DNA from: JASGDC01 sp047606545
Lineage (GTDB): Bacteria > Actinomycetota > Actinomycetes > Actinomycetales > Micrococcaceae
Assembly (NCBI GenBank): GCA_047606545.1
Contig: JASGEI010000015.1
Coordinates: forward strand, 1 to 38,063
DNA length: 38,063 nucleotides
Direction: 5' to 3'
Of this stretch, positions 22,466 through 30,634 are shown piece after piece (positions within the stretch are counted from its first letter, which is position 1; every line of letters begins with the position of its first letter). The position numbers were made by a program, and so were the translations under genes. Under the pieces are notes generated by a model. The model was not told where the DNA came from, searched no databases, and saw nothing but the letters and a program-made list of their open reading frames with translations.

Positions 22466-25081
22466 TTAGTGAGCATACTGTTCTAACAAGCGTGCACAGC
22501 GGATAAAACCAATATGTGAGTACGCTTGTGGATGATTACCAAGATGGGTATTAGTATTTGCATCATACTCTTCAGCATAAAGCCCTGTAGGACCTACTAG
22601 ATTAACTAATTGCTGGAAAAGCTCTAATGCATCATCAATACGTCCTACTTCAACAAACGCTTCGATTAGCCAAGTAGTACAAATATGGAAGCCACCTTCA
22701 AGACCTGGTAGCCCATCATCATAGCGATAACGGAATACCGTAGGTCCCACACGTAATTCTTTCTCAATGAAAGCTACAGTTTTTTGGAAACGTTCATCAT
22801 CAGTGCCAATCATACCCGAAAGACCAATGTGTAATACTGCAGAATCTGCTTCATCACTGTCATAAGCAACGGTGTATGATTGTGATTTTTCGCTCCAACC
22901 TTTTTCTAGCACTTCATCACGAATAGTCTTTGCAGTTTCTTCCCAAGCTTTAGGATAATCACGCTTGTGACGTTTAGCTGCTTTAATTGCGTGATCAATG
23001 GTAGACCAACACATTACCTTAGTATAAATATTATGACGTGGCATGATACGGGCTTCCCAGATACCATGATCTGGTTCCATCCAGCGAGCAGTAACGGCTT
23101 CAACCATTTGTTCTAATAGATTCCAGTGAAAATCAGATAGTTCATTTGTTTTTTCTGCTAAATTATCAATTAATTCTGCCATTGGTCCGAATACATCTAG
23201 CTGTACTTGGTGATCTGCTGCGTTACCGATACGTACTGGACGAGAGCCAGCATAGCCAGGTAGGTGATCAAGAATTGCTTCTGGAGACTGAGTGTGACCA
23301 TCAACTGGATATAATGGGTGTAGCCATTGTGCTCCATTACTTTCCTTTAGAATTTCATCAAGCCAATTAAGGAAATCTTCGGCTTCAGCATAAGAGCCTA
23401 AAGTAACTAGTGTGCTTACAGTCATAGAACCATCACGTAGCCAGCAATAGCGGTAATCCCAGTTACGGGTACCACCAATACCTTCAGGTAACGAAGTAGT
23501 AGCAGCAGCAAGAATACCTCCGGTAGGCTCATGACAAAGCGCACGAAGTGTTAAAGCCGAACGTTTAACAAGCTGTGGTTTATGGTTAGGAATATGCAGG
23601 CTATTTGACCAATTAATGCCATCATCCATAATTGTTTTACGAGCTTTAGGTTCATTTTCGAATTTAGGATATTCTTCAAACTGTCCCATCCTTAAGTTAA
23701 GGACTACGGGCCCTTCACTTAAGTCTACTTCTAATATTGCGTTTGACTGTAAACCATGTTCAACTACTTGGAATTCACCACGACTTGCAAATAAATCAAT
23801 CTTTTCACCGACACCGTTAAGATATACGGCACTACCTTCCACAACTAGATTAAATGGTGCAGCCGAGTAATCAGGACGTGGGGCATAAGTTACTCGTACT
23901 TTCGTGCTACCTTCAAGAATGCGAACTAGGCTAGTTTTACCTTGTTCTACCTTTTCAAGATAATCAGTAACTTTAAATTCAGCCCAACGAGTTTCAGTAA
24001 CCATTGAGTAGTTAACATAACGTTGCCCAAGTACTCCAGCACCAGAAAGTGGTTCCACTCCAAAGTAACCTGCAGGTTCACCGCCAAGTAAGTATGCAAA
24101 TAATGCAGCTGAGTTTGGCAGTGGATGTGTCAGCCAACAGATTTTTGCATCTGGAGTTAACATTGCCGTAGAAACACCATTGCCAATCAAAGTATGTTTT
24201 TCAATTGGGTCTGCTGTTTCACCAAATAACCATGCTCGGCGCGCTTCGAATAGTAATGCTAGTAAGTAAGAAACATCTTCTGAATCTGAAACACGATACT
24301 GAGCTATTGTTTCACTGGTGCCGACTTTAATACCTAGGTCTGGTCCTCGTAAAGTCTCAAAAGCATCTTCATCTGCCACATCATCACCCATATACAGTAC
24401 TGCTGAAGTTCCAGTATTTTCACGGACCATGTTAAGTGCTTTAGCTTTTGAAGTTTTAACAACTGATAAATCAACTACATTTTTACTATTAGTAAATTGG
24501 ATCCCAAGTTGTTTTGCAAACTTTTTAGTTTCTTTAACTATTTTCTTTGCATGCTTTGCTTGTAGGTTACTGTAGTGCACTGCAACACCTGCTGGTTTCA
24601 CTTCTACAGAAGCACCTTCATACTCAGCAACTAGTTCACGAGTAAGTAGCTTAATTTGTTTTAACTTGCGTTGTTTTTTTGATGAAAGTTTTTCAACGAA
24701 ACCAATATCAAATTCTGAACCATGAGAGCCAACTAGGTGTACTTCGCTCGGTAGTCTTGAAACAGCAGCTAAGTCACGTAGTGAACGACCAGAAATTACA
24801 ACAACGTTTGTCTGTGGCAATGAAGCTAAAGCTCGTAAGGCAGCCAGTGAGTCATGAGAAGGTACTGCAAAAGCTGGGCTGTGAGTAAGCGGAGCAATTG
24901 TTCCATCGTAGTCAGTACCTACCAGTAACTGTGGAGCTCTAGCAAGCAGTGCAATTGCATTTTTTAATTCTTTACTAACTCCATGCCCAACACTTGACCG
25001 AGCAAGATTTAGAATTGAATCAATTGAAAATGCCTTGTTTGCTAATACGTCATTAGATATTAAGTCGTTGTTGAATTGCAT
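22466..25081 (-). CDS. Trehalose-6-phosphate phosphatase / GH15 glycoside hydrolase fusion
   Basis: In this 871-residue fusion, residues about 40-285 are a HAD-type trehalose phosphatase (OtsB). It shows the nucleophile motif G-T-D-Y-D-G-T at 55-61, V-I-S-G-R-S at 95-100, G-S-H-G-S-E-F at 118-124, and Y-M-G-D-D-V-A-D-E-D at 230-239. Residues about 295-871 are a glycoside hydrolase 15 domain. It has a beta-sandwich half, then the (alpha/alpha)6 barrel with T-R-N-W-D-Y-R-Y-C-W-L-R-D-G-S at 538-552. The catalytic acid Glu676 is in G-I-W-E-A-R, and the base near 837-838 is in G-L-Y-A-E-E-Y-D. Actinobacterial GH15 members include trehalases as well as glucan hydrolases. The fusion could turn trehalose-6-phosphate into trehalose and then glucose. 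It lies just upstream of phoH. Confidence 0.92.
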   Translation of the reverse strand: MQFNNDLISNDVLANKAFSIDSILNLARSSVGHGVSKELKNAIALLARAPQLLVGTDYDGTIAPLTHSPAFAVPSHDSLAALRALASLPQTNVVVISGRSLRDLAAVSRLPSEVHLVGSHGSEFDIGFVEKLSSKKQRKLKQIKLLTRELVAEYEGASVEVKPAGVAVHYSNLQAKHAKKIVKETKKFAKQLGIQFTNSKNVVDLSVVKTSKAKALNMVRENTGTSAVLYMGDDVADEDAFETLRGPDLGIKVGTSETIAQYRVSDSEDVSYLLALLFEARRAWLFGETADPIEKHTLIGNGVSTAMLTPDAKICWLTHPLPNSAALFAYLLGGEPAGYFGVEPLSGAGVLGQRYVNYSMVTETRWAEFKVTDYLEKVEQGKTSLVRILEGSTKVRVTYAPRPDYSAAPFNLVVEGSAVYLNGVGEKIDLFASRGEFQVVEHGLQSNAILEVDLSEGPVVLNLRMGQFEEYPKFENEPKARKTIMDDGINWSNSLHIPNHKPQLVKRSALTLRALCHEPTGGILAAATTSLPEGIGGTRNWDYRYCWLRDGSMTVSTLVTLGSYAEAEDFLNWLDEILKESNGAQWLHPLYPVDGHTQSPEAILDHLPGYAGSRPVRIGNAADHQVQLDVFGPMAELIDNLAEKTNELSDFHWNLLEQMVEAVTARWMEPDHGIWEARIMPRHNIYTKVMCWSTIDHAIKAAKRHKRDYPKAWEETAKTIRDEVLEKGWSEKSQSYTVAYDSDEADSAVLHIGLSGMIGTDDERFQKTVAFIEKELRVGPTVFRYRYDDGLPGLEGGFHICTTWLIEAFVEVGRIDDALELFQQLVNLVGPTGLYAEEYDANTNTHLGNHPQAYSHIGFIRCARLLEQYAH

Positions 25082-25090
25082 AATATAAGT

Positions 25091-26146
25091 TTAATCTACC
25101 CTACGGTTCCATTCATCTGAACTAAATTTTTCATCTACTAATTTTTGTGCTTTATCTAGTTCTTCTTGCGTCAATTTATCTTCTTTTGCATGGTATTTTT
25201 CAATGAAGAAATTCTTAAGATGCTCGATAAGTTCTTCACGTGCCATACCAGTTTGGCTCTTAAGCGGATCTACGCGTTTCTTTGCGCTCTTGATTCCTTT
25301 GTCAGAAATCTTAGTTTTGCCAATTCTTAATACTTCCATCATTTTATCAGCGTCAATATCATAAGACATAGTTACGTGATGTAGTAATGCGCCATTAGCA
25401 AAACGCTTTTGTGCAGCGCCACCAATTTTACCGTTTTCTGTAGCGATGTCATTAAGTGGTTTATAGAAAGCTTTAATACCAATAGCTTCGAATGCTTCAA
25501 GTACCCATTGGTCTAGGAAAGCATAGGCATCTTCGAACGTTAGCTCATCTACAAGCGTCTGTGGTACATAAAGAGAATAAGTAACACAGTTACCTGGCTC
25601 CATGAACATTGCGCCACCACCGCTAATACGACGAACTACAGATACATCATATTTATCAGCAGCTTCTTCATTAACCTCATTTTTGAAAGATTGGAAACTA
25701 CCAATTACTACAGCAGCTGAGTTCCAAGTCCAGAACCTAAGCAGCGGAGTGCGAGTGCCTTCAGCGAGTTCATCAGAAATTACTTGGTCAAGTGCCACGT
25801 TCATTTCTGCAGACATATCCTTAGCTGGCAACACTGTAAATTCATGCTGATCCCAAGTAGTAGCCTTTCCAAGTGCCCTACGGATAGCAGAGACTACATC
25901 ATTTGGTTTAAAACCAGTGAAATAAGTGTGGCGTGGTACATGATCATTAATGTACCTAGTTAGACGCTCTCTAGAGTCTTCAATCGACGAGCCATTAATT
26001 GCTGCGTTAATTGCATCCAGTGCTTCATCAGGTTCTAGAAAAAAATCGCCGCTCAACGAGAAATTTTTAAACTTACTGTCTTGAACATCGAAATCTACTA
26101 TAACTAACTTGCCTTGTGGGACTTTATATTCGCCATGATATTGCAT
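25091..26146 (-). CDS. Lipoate-protein ligase family protein with N-terminal accessory domain
   Basis: This 351-residue protein has two parts. Residues 1-78 (HGEYKVPQGKLVIVDFDV, then LSGDFFLEPDEALDAINAAI) match the small lipoate ligase accessory domain, placed here N-terminal rather than C-terminal. Residues about 95-340 are the BPL/LplA/LipB catalytic domain. It has the lipoyl-AMP loop R-R-I-S-G-G-G-A at 172-179, N-C-V-T-Y-S-L-Y, and the lysine motif G-K-I-G-G-A-A-Q-K-R-F near 232-242. It should attach lipoate or octanoate to E2 or GcvH subunits. The start follows AGGAG by five bases. It lies alone between rpmE2, whose terminator separates them, and the OtsB fusion. Confidence 0.88.
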   Translation of the reverse strand: MQYHGEYKVPQGKLVIVDFDVQDSKFKNFSLSGDFFLEPDEALDAINAAINGSSIEDSRERLTRYINDHVPRHTYFTGFKPNDVVSAIRRALGKATTWDQHEFTVLPAKDMSAEMNVALDQVISDELAEGTRTPLLRFWTWNSAAVVIGSFQSFKNEVNEEAADKYDVSVVRRISGGGAMFMEPGNCVTYSLYVPQTLVDELTFEDAYAFLDQWVLEAFEAIGIKAFYKPLNDIATENGKIGGAAQKRFANGALLHHVTMSYDIDADKMMEVLRIGKTKISDKGIKSAKKRVDPLKSQTGMAREELIEHLKNFFIEKYHAKEDKLTQEELDKAQKLVDEKFSSDEWNRRVD

Positions 26147-26175
26147 ATGAACTCCTGAAATGATTGGCTATTAAA

Positions 26176-26214
26176 AAGTCGAGGGCAGACAACAATCAAT
26201 ACTACCCTCGACTT
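26176..26214 (-). terminator. Rho-independent terminator of rpmE2
   Basis: On the minus strand AAGTCGAGGG (26214-26205) pairs perfectly with CCCTCGACTT (26185-26176) around a 19-base loop. The transcript continues TTTAA, giving a T-run directly at the stem end. It lies 17 bases past the rpmE2 stop and shields the lipoate ligase gene from read-through. Confidence 0.85.
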
Positions 26215-26231
26215 GAAGTTTATAAAGAAGC

Positions 26232-26507
26232 TTATTCTTTGCTAGAAGCTTTCTTTGAAGTTGAGCCAAATCCTTTGAAACGATCGTTGAAACGTTCAAC
26301 ACGGCCCGCACTGTCAAGGATACGCTGCTTACCAGTATAGAAAGGATGTGATGCAGAAGAAATTTCAACATCAATAACTGGATAAGTCTTACCTTCGAAT
26401 TCGATAGTCTTATCGCTTTTAGCAGTTGACTTAGTCAAAAACTTTTCGCCTGATGACAAGTCATTGAATACAACTTCATTGTATTCTGGGTGGATATCTT
26501 TTTTCAC
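26232..26507 (-). CDS. rpmE2: 50S ribosomal protein L31 type B
   Basis: This 91-residue protein begins M-K-K-D-I-H-P-E-Y-N-E-V-V-F and has the type B hallmarks I-D-V-E-I-S-S-A-S-H-P-F-Y-T-G-K and V-E-R-F-N-D-R-F-K-G-F. It has no cysteines, so it is the zinc-independent paralogue. In many Actinomycetes such forms are induced by zinc shortage through Zur, but I see no clear Zur box upstream. The start is GTG (26507) with GAGG eight bases before it. It has its own terminator and is divergent from the small Cys-rich gene. Confidence 0.96.
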   Translation of the reverse strand: MKKDIHPEYNEVVFNDLSSGEKFLTKSTAKSDKTIEFEGKTYPVIDVEISSASHPFYTGKQRILDSAGRVERFNDRFKGFGSTSKKASSKE

Positions 26508-26668
26508 GTTTTTTACCTCAATTATGTGTAAAATGTACTTAAAAATTCTAACCTATTTAAGCTACAAAATAAAGTTTTCGTTATAAACGATTATAGCTAG
26601 TGTGTTGATATTTAAGTTATTTTTATTAACTCTATACAAGAAACTTTATTAACCTTTAAAATAAAGGC

Positions 26669-26890
26669 ATGGATAATTTCTTTCAAGAGTTAGATTATAT
26701 TAAGTGTTCCCGTGCTAATTGCACTAATGAAGCTAAGTATGTCGTTTATTGGAATAATCCCAAAGTGCACACTCCTGAGCGCAGAAAAGAATGGACAAGC
26801 TGTGAAGTACATAAAAAATTCTTTGAAAATTATTTAAGCGTTCGGAATTTTTATATCGAAACTTTACTATTAGATATAGATATAAAATAA
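26669..26890 (+). CDS. Small conserved actinobacterial Cys/His protein, probably zinc-binding
   Basis: This 73-residue protein carries C-S-R-A-N-C (C-x4-C) at 13-18 and S-C-E-V-H (C-x2-H) near 44-47, a likely single zinc site. The pattern C-x4-C ... W-x-N-P-K-x-H-T-P-E-R-R-K-x-W-x-(S/A)-C-(D/E)-x-H ... F-L/Y is shared with a small actinobacterial protein often mislabelled acetone carboxylase in databases; its function is unknown. The start codon is six bases after TAAAAT, with no proper Shine-Dalgarno spacing, so the message may be leaderless. A 14-bp hairpin begins at its stop codon. Confidence 0.8.
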   Translation: MDNFFQELDYIKCSRANCTNEAKYVVYWNNPKVHTPERRKEWTSCEVHKKFFENYLSVRNFYIETLLLDIDIK

Positions 26891-26926
26891 TTAGCTATTT
26901 TTGCTGTGAAATAATAGCTAATTATT
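26886..26926 (+). terminator. Stem-loop at the 3' end of the small Cys/His gene
   Basis: AATAATTAGCTATT (26886-26899) and AATAGCTAATTATT (26913-26926) form a perfect 14-bp stem with a 13-base loop. The stop codon TAA (26888-26890) lies in the left arm. No long T-run follows. It probably ends or stabilises the message before the next gene at 26957. Confidence 0.5.
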
Positions 26927-26956
26927 TATTAAAAAATATTAAAAGAGGTAGTTAAA

Positions 26957-27496
26957 TTGCCAAGTAATGTATTGCCAAAGTTGCCAGTTGAATTCAACGG
27001 TAAAGACCTATATGAAATTCGTATTGGTGTTTATGCGAGCATCGAAGAAATTACTAATGACATTGTCCAAGGGTGTGCTCAGGTTTTAACAAATGCTACA
27101 GAGTTCCATATCCCTCAAGTGCCTTGGGATTTAACTCTTTTTGGTCCAGATAAACAAGTGTTCCCAAAATCTGAAAACTTAGTTACGGTGTCAGAATTTT
27201 ATATTGAACAAGAAGACTCCTGGAAAGGGCGTCATATTGGTGAAGATCCTGCTGGACGTAATCTGCACGAAATACGAATAGGTCTCTTCTGTACTGAAAA
27301 ACAAACGTATGAAATTCAAGCAGTCCTACTTAATTTTTTAAATCCTACTGACTCCATGGGAATTCCACTTTTAGAGCATGATTATCAATGGAGCACTTGG
27401 GTGCTATCACCATTTATTGGAATTGGAATGTATGAAGTTTATGCAAAAAATCATTTACATACAACGCATGAAAATTTAACCAACGCTCCACAATAA
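26957..27496 (+). CDS. Hypothetical protein with internal duplication, 179 residues
   Basis: I do not recognise this family. The TTG start at 26957 follows AAAGAGG by eight bases. The protein is soluble and seems to contain two copies of one module. Residues 15-25 (G-K-D-L-Y-E-I-R-I-G-V) and 100-110 (G-R-N-L-H-E-I-R-I-G-L) match at seven of eleven positions. Each is followed by a short acidic helix and a P-W- or W-S-T-W-containing strand (P-W-D-L-T-L-F; Q-W-S-T-W-V-L). The period is 85 residues. The pattern suggests a tandem alpha/beta sandwich, but no catalytic or metal motif is visible. It ends one base before the ABC-F stop on the other strand, so the two genes converge without a gap. Confidence 0.6.
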   Translation: MPSNVLPKLPVEFNGKDLYEIRIGVYASIEEITNDIVQGCAQVLTNATEFHIPQVPWDLTLFGPDKQVFPKSENLVTVSEFYIEQEDSWKGRHIGEDPAGRNLHEIRIGLFCTEKQTYEIQAVLLNFLNPTDSMGIPLLEHDYQWSTWVLSPFIGIGMYEVYAKNHLHTTHENLTNAPQ

Positions 27497-29095
27497 TTAA
27501 GAGATTTCTATTAAATCTAAGTAGTCAGAACTCCAGAAATCTTCATCACCATCAGGCATCATAATAACTCTATCTGGATTTAATGCTTCTACTGCCCCAG
27601 CATCGTGTGAAACCATAATAATTGCACCTTCATATTTACGTAATGCAGAAAGAATCTCTTCACGGCTTGCCGGGTCTAAGTTATTTGTTGGCTCATCTAG
27701 TAATAAAACGTTAGCTGATGAGGCAACTAAGATAGCCAACGCTAAACGAGTTTTTTCGCCGCCAGAAAGCACATCAGCTGATTTATATATATCATCGCCA
27801 GAAAACATGAACGACCCAAGCAGATTACGACATTGTTCATCAGTAAGCTCAGTGGCATTTACACTCATATTTTCAAAGACAGTCTTATCAACTTTTAAAG
27901 TTTCATGCTCCTGAGCATAGTAACCAAGTTTTGCACCATGTCCCATAGTAATCTCTCCTAGGTCATAATCCAATAACCCAGCAAGAATCTTCAATAATGT
28001 AGTTTTACCTGCACCATTTAACCCAAGAACTACAATTCGAGAGCCTTTATCAACAGCTACATCTACATCAATAAAAATTTCTTCAGAGCCATACGCTTTA
28101 GCTAATCCTTTTGCAATAAGTGGAGTCTTACCACATGGTAGTGGTTCTGGAAAACGAATATTTGCAACCCGATCAGCTTGTCCGACTTCAGCTAATCCTT
28201 TAGTCAATTTTTCCGCACGTTTTAACATATTTTGTGCAGCAGTAGCTTTTGATGCTTTTGCACGCATTCTATTAGCTTGTGTTATTAGACGATCAGCTTG
28301 CTTTTCTGCATGTAATCGTTCTTTTTTACGCCGTTTTTCGTCGTGTTCTCGAGTAGTTAGATACTTATCCCAACCCATATTGTAAATATCAATAGTGGCA
28401 CGTTGCGCATCTAAATAAAATACTTTATTAACTGTGGCACGAATTAAACGTAAGTCGTGACTAATAATTATTAACCCACCGCTGAAACTCTTAAGGTAAC
28501 TTCTTAACCACTCTACAGAATCTGCATCTAAGTGGTTTGTTGGTTCATCAAGTAACAAGACATCTGCATCAGCAAATAAGATACGAGCTAGTTCTACCCT
28601 ACGGCGCTGTCCGCCAGATAATGCTTTCAGAGGTTTATCTAAGACATCGGCTGGTAAAGATAGATTTGAAGCTATGGTTGCAGCTTCAGATTCAGCTGTA
28701 TAACCATCTTTTGCAATAAAGTTAGCTTCAAGACGACTATATTTCTTCATAGCTTTTGACTGACGTTCTTCGTCCTTGCTAGCCATATCAAATTCCGTTT
28801 GTCTTAATTGTCTAGTTAAAGTATCAAGTTCTCTGGCTGATAAGATTCGATCACGAGCACTTTGTTCAAGATTTCCTGTTCGTGGATCTTGTGGTAAATA
28901 GCCAATAGTACCTTTACAGGTTACTTGTCCTAAGTATGGCTTACTTTCTTTAGCAAGAACTTTCATTAAAGTAGTTTTACCTGCACCGTTTCGGCCTACG
29001 AGACCAATCTTTTGTCCTTTATTAATGGTGAAGTTAACATTATCCATTAAAATACGGAAACCAACCCTTAATTCAATTTTTTCCGCATTTAGCAC
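27497..29095 (-). CDS. ABC-F family ATPase
   Basis: This 532-residue protein has two ABC domains in one chain and no membrane part. The first Walker A is V-G-R-N-G-A-G-K-T-T-L near 34-44, the signature is A-L-S-G-G-Q-R-R-R-V-E-L, and Walker B is V-L-L-L-D-E-P-T-N-H-L. The second Walker A is V-L-G-L-N-G-A-G-K-T-T-L, the signature is V-L-S-G-G-E-K-T-R-L-A-L, and Walker B is V-L-L-L-D-E-P-T-N-N-L. The charged linker between them (about 240-310, R-x-K-K-E-R-L-H-A-E-K-Q) is the P-site tRNA interaction motif of ABC-F translation factors. It has a GTG start with GGAG seven bases before it. Whether it is a housekeeping EttA/Uup-like factor or gives antibiotic protection cannot be decided. Confidence 0.92.
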   Translation of the reverse strand: MLNAEKIELRVGFRILMDNVNFTINKGQKIGLVGRNGAGKTTLMKVLAKESKPYLGQVTCKGTIGYLPQDPRTGNLEQSARDRILSARELDTLTRQLRQTEFDMASKDEERQSKAMKKYSRLEANFIAKDGYTAESEAATIASNLSLPADVLDKPLKALSGGQRRRVELARILFADADVLLLDEPTNHLDADSVEWLRSYLKSFSGGLIIISHDLRLIRATVNKVFYLDAQRATIDIYNMGWDKYLTTREHDEKRRKKERLHAEKQADRLITQANRMRAKASKATAAQNMLKRAEKLTKGLAEVGQADRVANIRFPEPLPCGKTPLIAKGLAKAYGSEEIFIDVDVAVDKGSRIVVLGLNGAGKTTLLKILAGLLDYDLGEITMGHGAKLGYYAQEHETLKVDKTVFENMSVNATELTDEQCRNLLGSFMFSGDDIYKSADVLSGGEKTRLALAILVASSANVLLLDEPTNNLDPASREEILSALRKYEGAIIMVSHDAGAVEALNPDRVIMMPDGDEDFWSSDYLDLIEIS

Positions 29096-29271
29096 AAAAA
29101 TTCTCCATTTTATATACAGTGTTAATAAGAAATTACATAATAGCTAACTTTGAAGTTACAAGGCAAATTTAAGGCAATTTCCAGAAAATTTTGAATTAAA
29201 AGTAGTAAGAAAGCAATATTTTCCGTGTTGCATACCTACACAGAGCTTTCAGTATTAGTAGAATAGTCATT

Positions 29272-30537
29272 ATGAATAAAAAGAAACTTGGAATAATATC
29301 TTTAGCATTTTCAATGGTTGCCCTTACGGGATGTGGCGTTGATAATACTTTTAAGTCGTCTCAGTCAGTGCCGACCTTCGATGGTTCTAAAGCTAACGCA
29401 CTACAGGATAGTGGCAATGGTAGTAGTACAGGAAAAGTTGCAAATTGCCAGGGTGATAAATGTACCTCTATTATGCTAACTGGTGATGTAATGAATGGCT
29501 CTGGTCTATGGGATCAGGCTACTCAAGATGCAAAGAAAACAGGTAAGACTCCTAGAGACTATACTACTATGTTAGCGGGTCAAAAGAAGTATCTTGATTC
29601 AGCTGATGCTAGCATTTGTCATTTTGTACCACCTGTTGGTAAAGCTTCAGATACTTTTGCAGAAGAACCTGTTATGAATGTGCCACCTGAAATTATCCCA
29701 GCTCTTAAAACTACAGGGTATTCTGCTTGTAATACTTCTAGTGAGCACTCTAATGATCAAGGTACTGATGGCATTAATCGTACTATTCAAGCATTCAAGA
29801 GCGCTGGATTACAACAATACGGTACTTATACTTCTCAAGCTGATGCTAATAAGCCACATATTGTTGAAGCTAACGGTGTTAAAATTGCCATGGTTACAAC
29901 TACTTCACAAATTGCAAAACAAGCTGATGCAACTTGGCGAGTTGATGCATTACATTCTGGTGTTCCTGAATTGCCGATATTGTTAAATAAGGCTAAGCAA
30001 GCCAAAGACCAAGGTGCGGATATTGTTATTGTCAGTGTTGACGGTAGCGGTGATGGACAATATATTAAGAGCCCAACTTCTGGCCAAAAAGCATGGTGGC
30101 ATAAGCTATTAGATAGTGATAATGTCGATATGGTTGTAGGCTATGGTACGCATTCCGTATTACCAATTGAAAATTATAATGGTAAATGGGGCGTATACGG
30201 TTTAGGTAACTCTGTAAATGATAATTACCCTAATGCAGATGAAGCCTCAGGTATGTCTGGTCTATCTGTTCGTGCCCAATTCACTCAAAAAGATGGTAAA
30301 TGGACTACAAGTGATTTAGCTTGGGTACCTAGTACAATGGGAAAAAAGACTAACCCATACCGCTGGTGTTCATTAGCTTCGGATAAGCCACAAGGTACAT
30401 GTGTTGATACTGCAACTGATACTAAGTTGGCTAGTGCTATTAAGACTACTGTAAATTCAATGGGCGCTAGTGATAAAGGTGCTCATGAGTTGAGTTTGAA
30501 ATCCGATAGCCAGTCACAGCCAAGTGCTAGTAAATAA
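29272..30537 (+). CDS. CapA-like (PGA_cap) lipoprotein with altered metal site
   Basis: This 421-residue exported protein has a lipoprotein signal peptide. It has a KKK n-region, a hydrophobic core (LGIISLAFSMVA) and the lipobox L-T-G-C with Cys21 as the lipid anchor. The rest follows the CapA/PGA_cap layout: M-L-T-G-D-V-M near 68-74, a C-H-F-V-P-P-V-G segment where the family has H/N-L-E-x-P, S-S-E-H-S-N-D-Q-G-T-D-G where it has SNH.(Y/L)DQG, I-V-I-V-S-V-D-G-S-G-D-G-Q-Y where it has (L/V)HWG.EY, and V-G-Y-G-T-H-S-V-L-P-I-E where it has G.H.HV.QP.E. Several putative metal ligands are thus replaced. TAGAAT lies seven bases before the ATG with no Shine-Dalgarno. It is monocistronic and ended by a bidirectional terminator. 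Confidence 0.82.
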   Translation: MNKKKLGIISLAFSMVALTGCGVDNTFKSSQSVPTFDGSKANALQDSGNGSSTGKVANCQGDKCTSIMLTGDVMNGSGLWDQATQDAKKTGKTPRDYTTMLAGQKKYLDSADASICHFVPPVGKASDTFAEEPVMNVPPEIIPALKTTGYSACNTSSEHSNDQGTDGINRTIQAFKSAGLQQYGTYTSQADANKPHIVEANGVKIAMVTTTSQIAKQADATWRVDALHSGVPELPILLNKAKQAKDQGADIVIVSVDGSGDGQYIKSPTSGQKAWWHKLLDSDNVDMVVGYGTHSVLPIENYNGKWGVYGLGNSVNDNYPNADEASGMSGLSVRAQFTQKDGKWTTSDLAWVPSTMGKKTNPYRWCSLASDKPQGTCVDTATDTKLASAIKTTVNSMGASDKGAHELSLKSDSQSQPSASK

Positions 30538-30554
30538 TTATTAAATCCAGTTTC

Positions 30555-30596
30555 ATAAAAATAATGGCTAGTTAATTAACTAGCCATTATTTTTAT
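30555..30596. terminator. Bidirectional terminator, perfect 42-bp palindrome
   Basis: Arms 30555-30575 and 30576-30596 are perfectly complementary (core AATGGCTAGTTAA/TTAACTAGCCATT). They are flanked by A5 on the left and T5 on the right, so the hairpin ends in a T-run on both strands. It sits between the convergent CapA-like and carboxylesterase genes and should serve both. Confidence 0.85.
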
Positions 30597-30634
30597 ATTT
30601 AAAAGTTATGTTTAGTATATTTTCAATAAGAAAT

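Noticed and set aside
26508..26668. Zur box for the zinc-free L31 gene
   Set aside because: I looked for the TGATAATGATAATCATTATCA-like palindrome expected in Actinomycetes and saw none.
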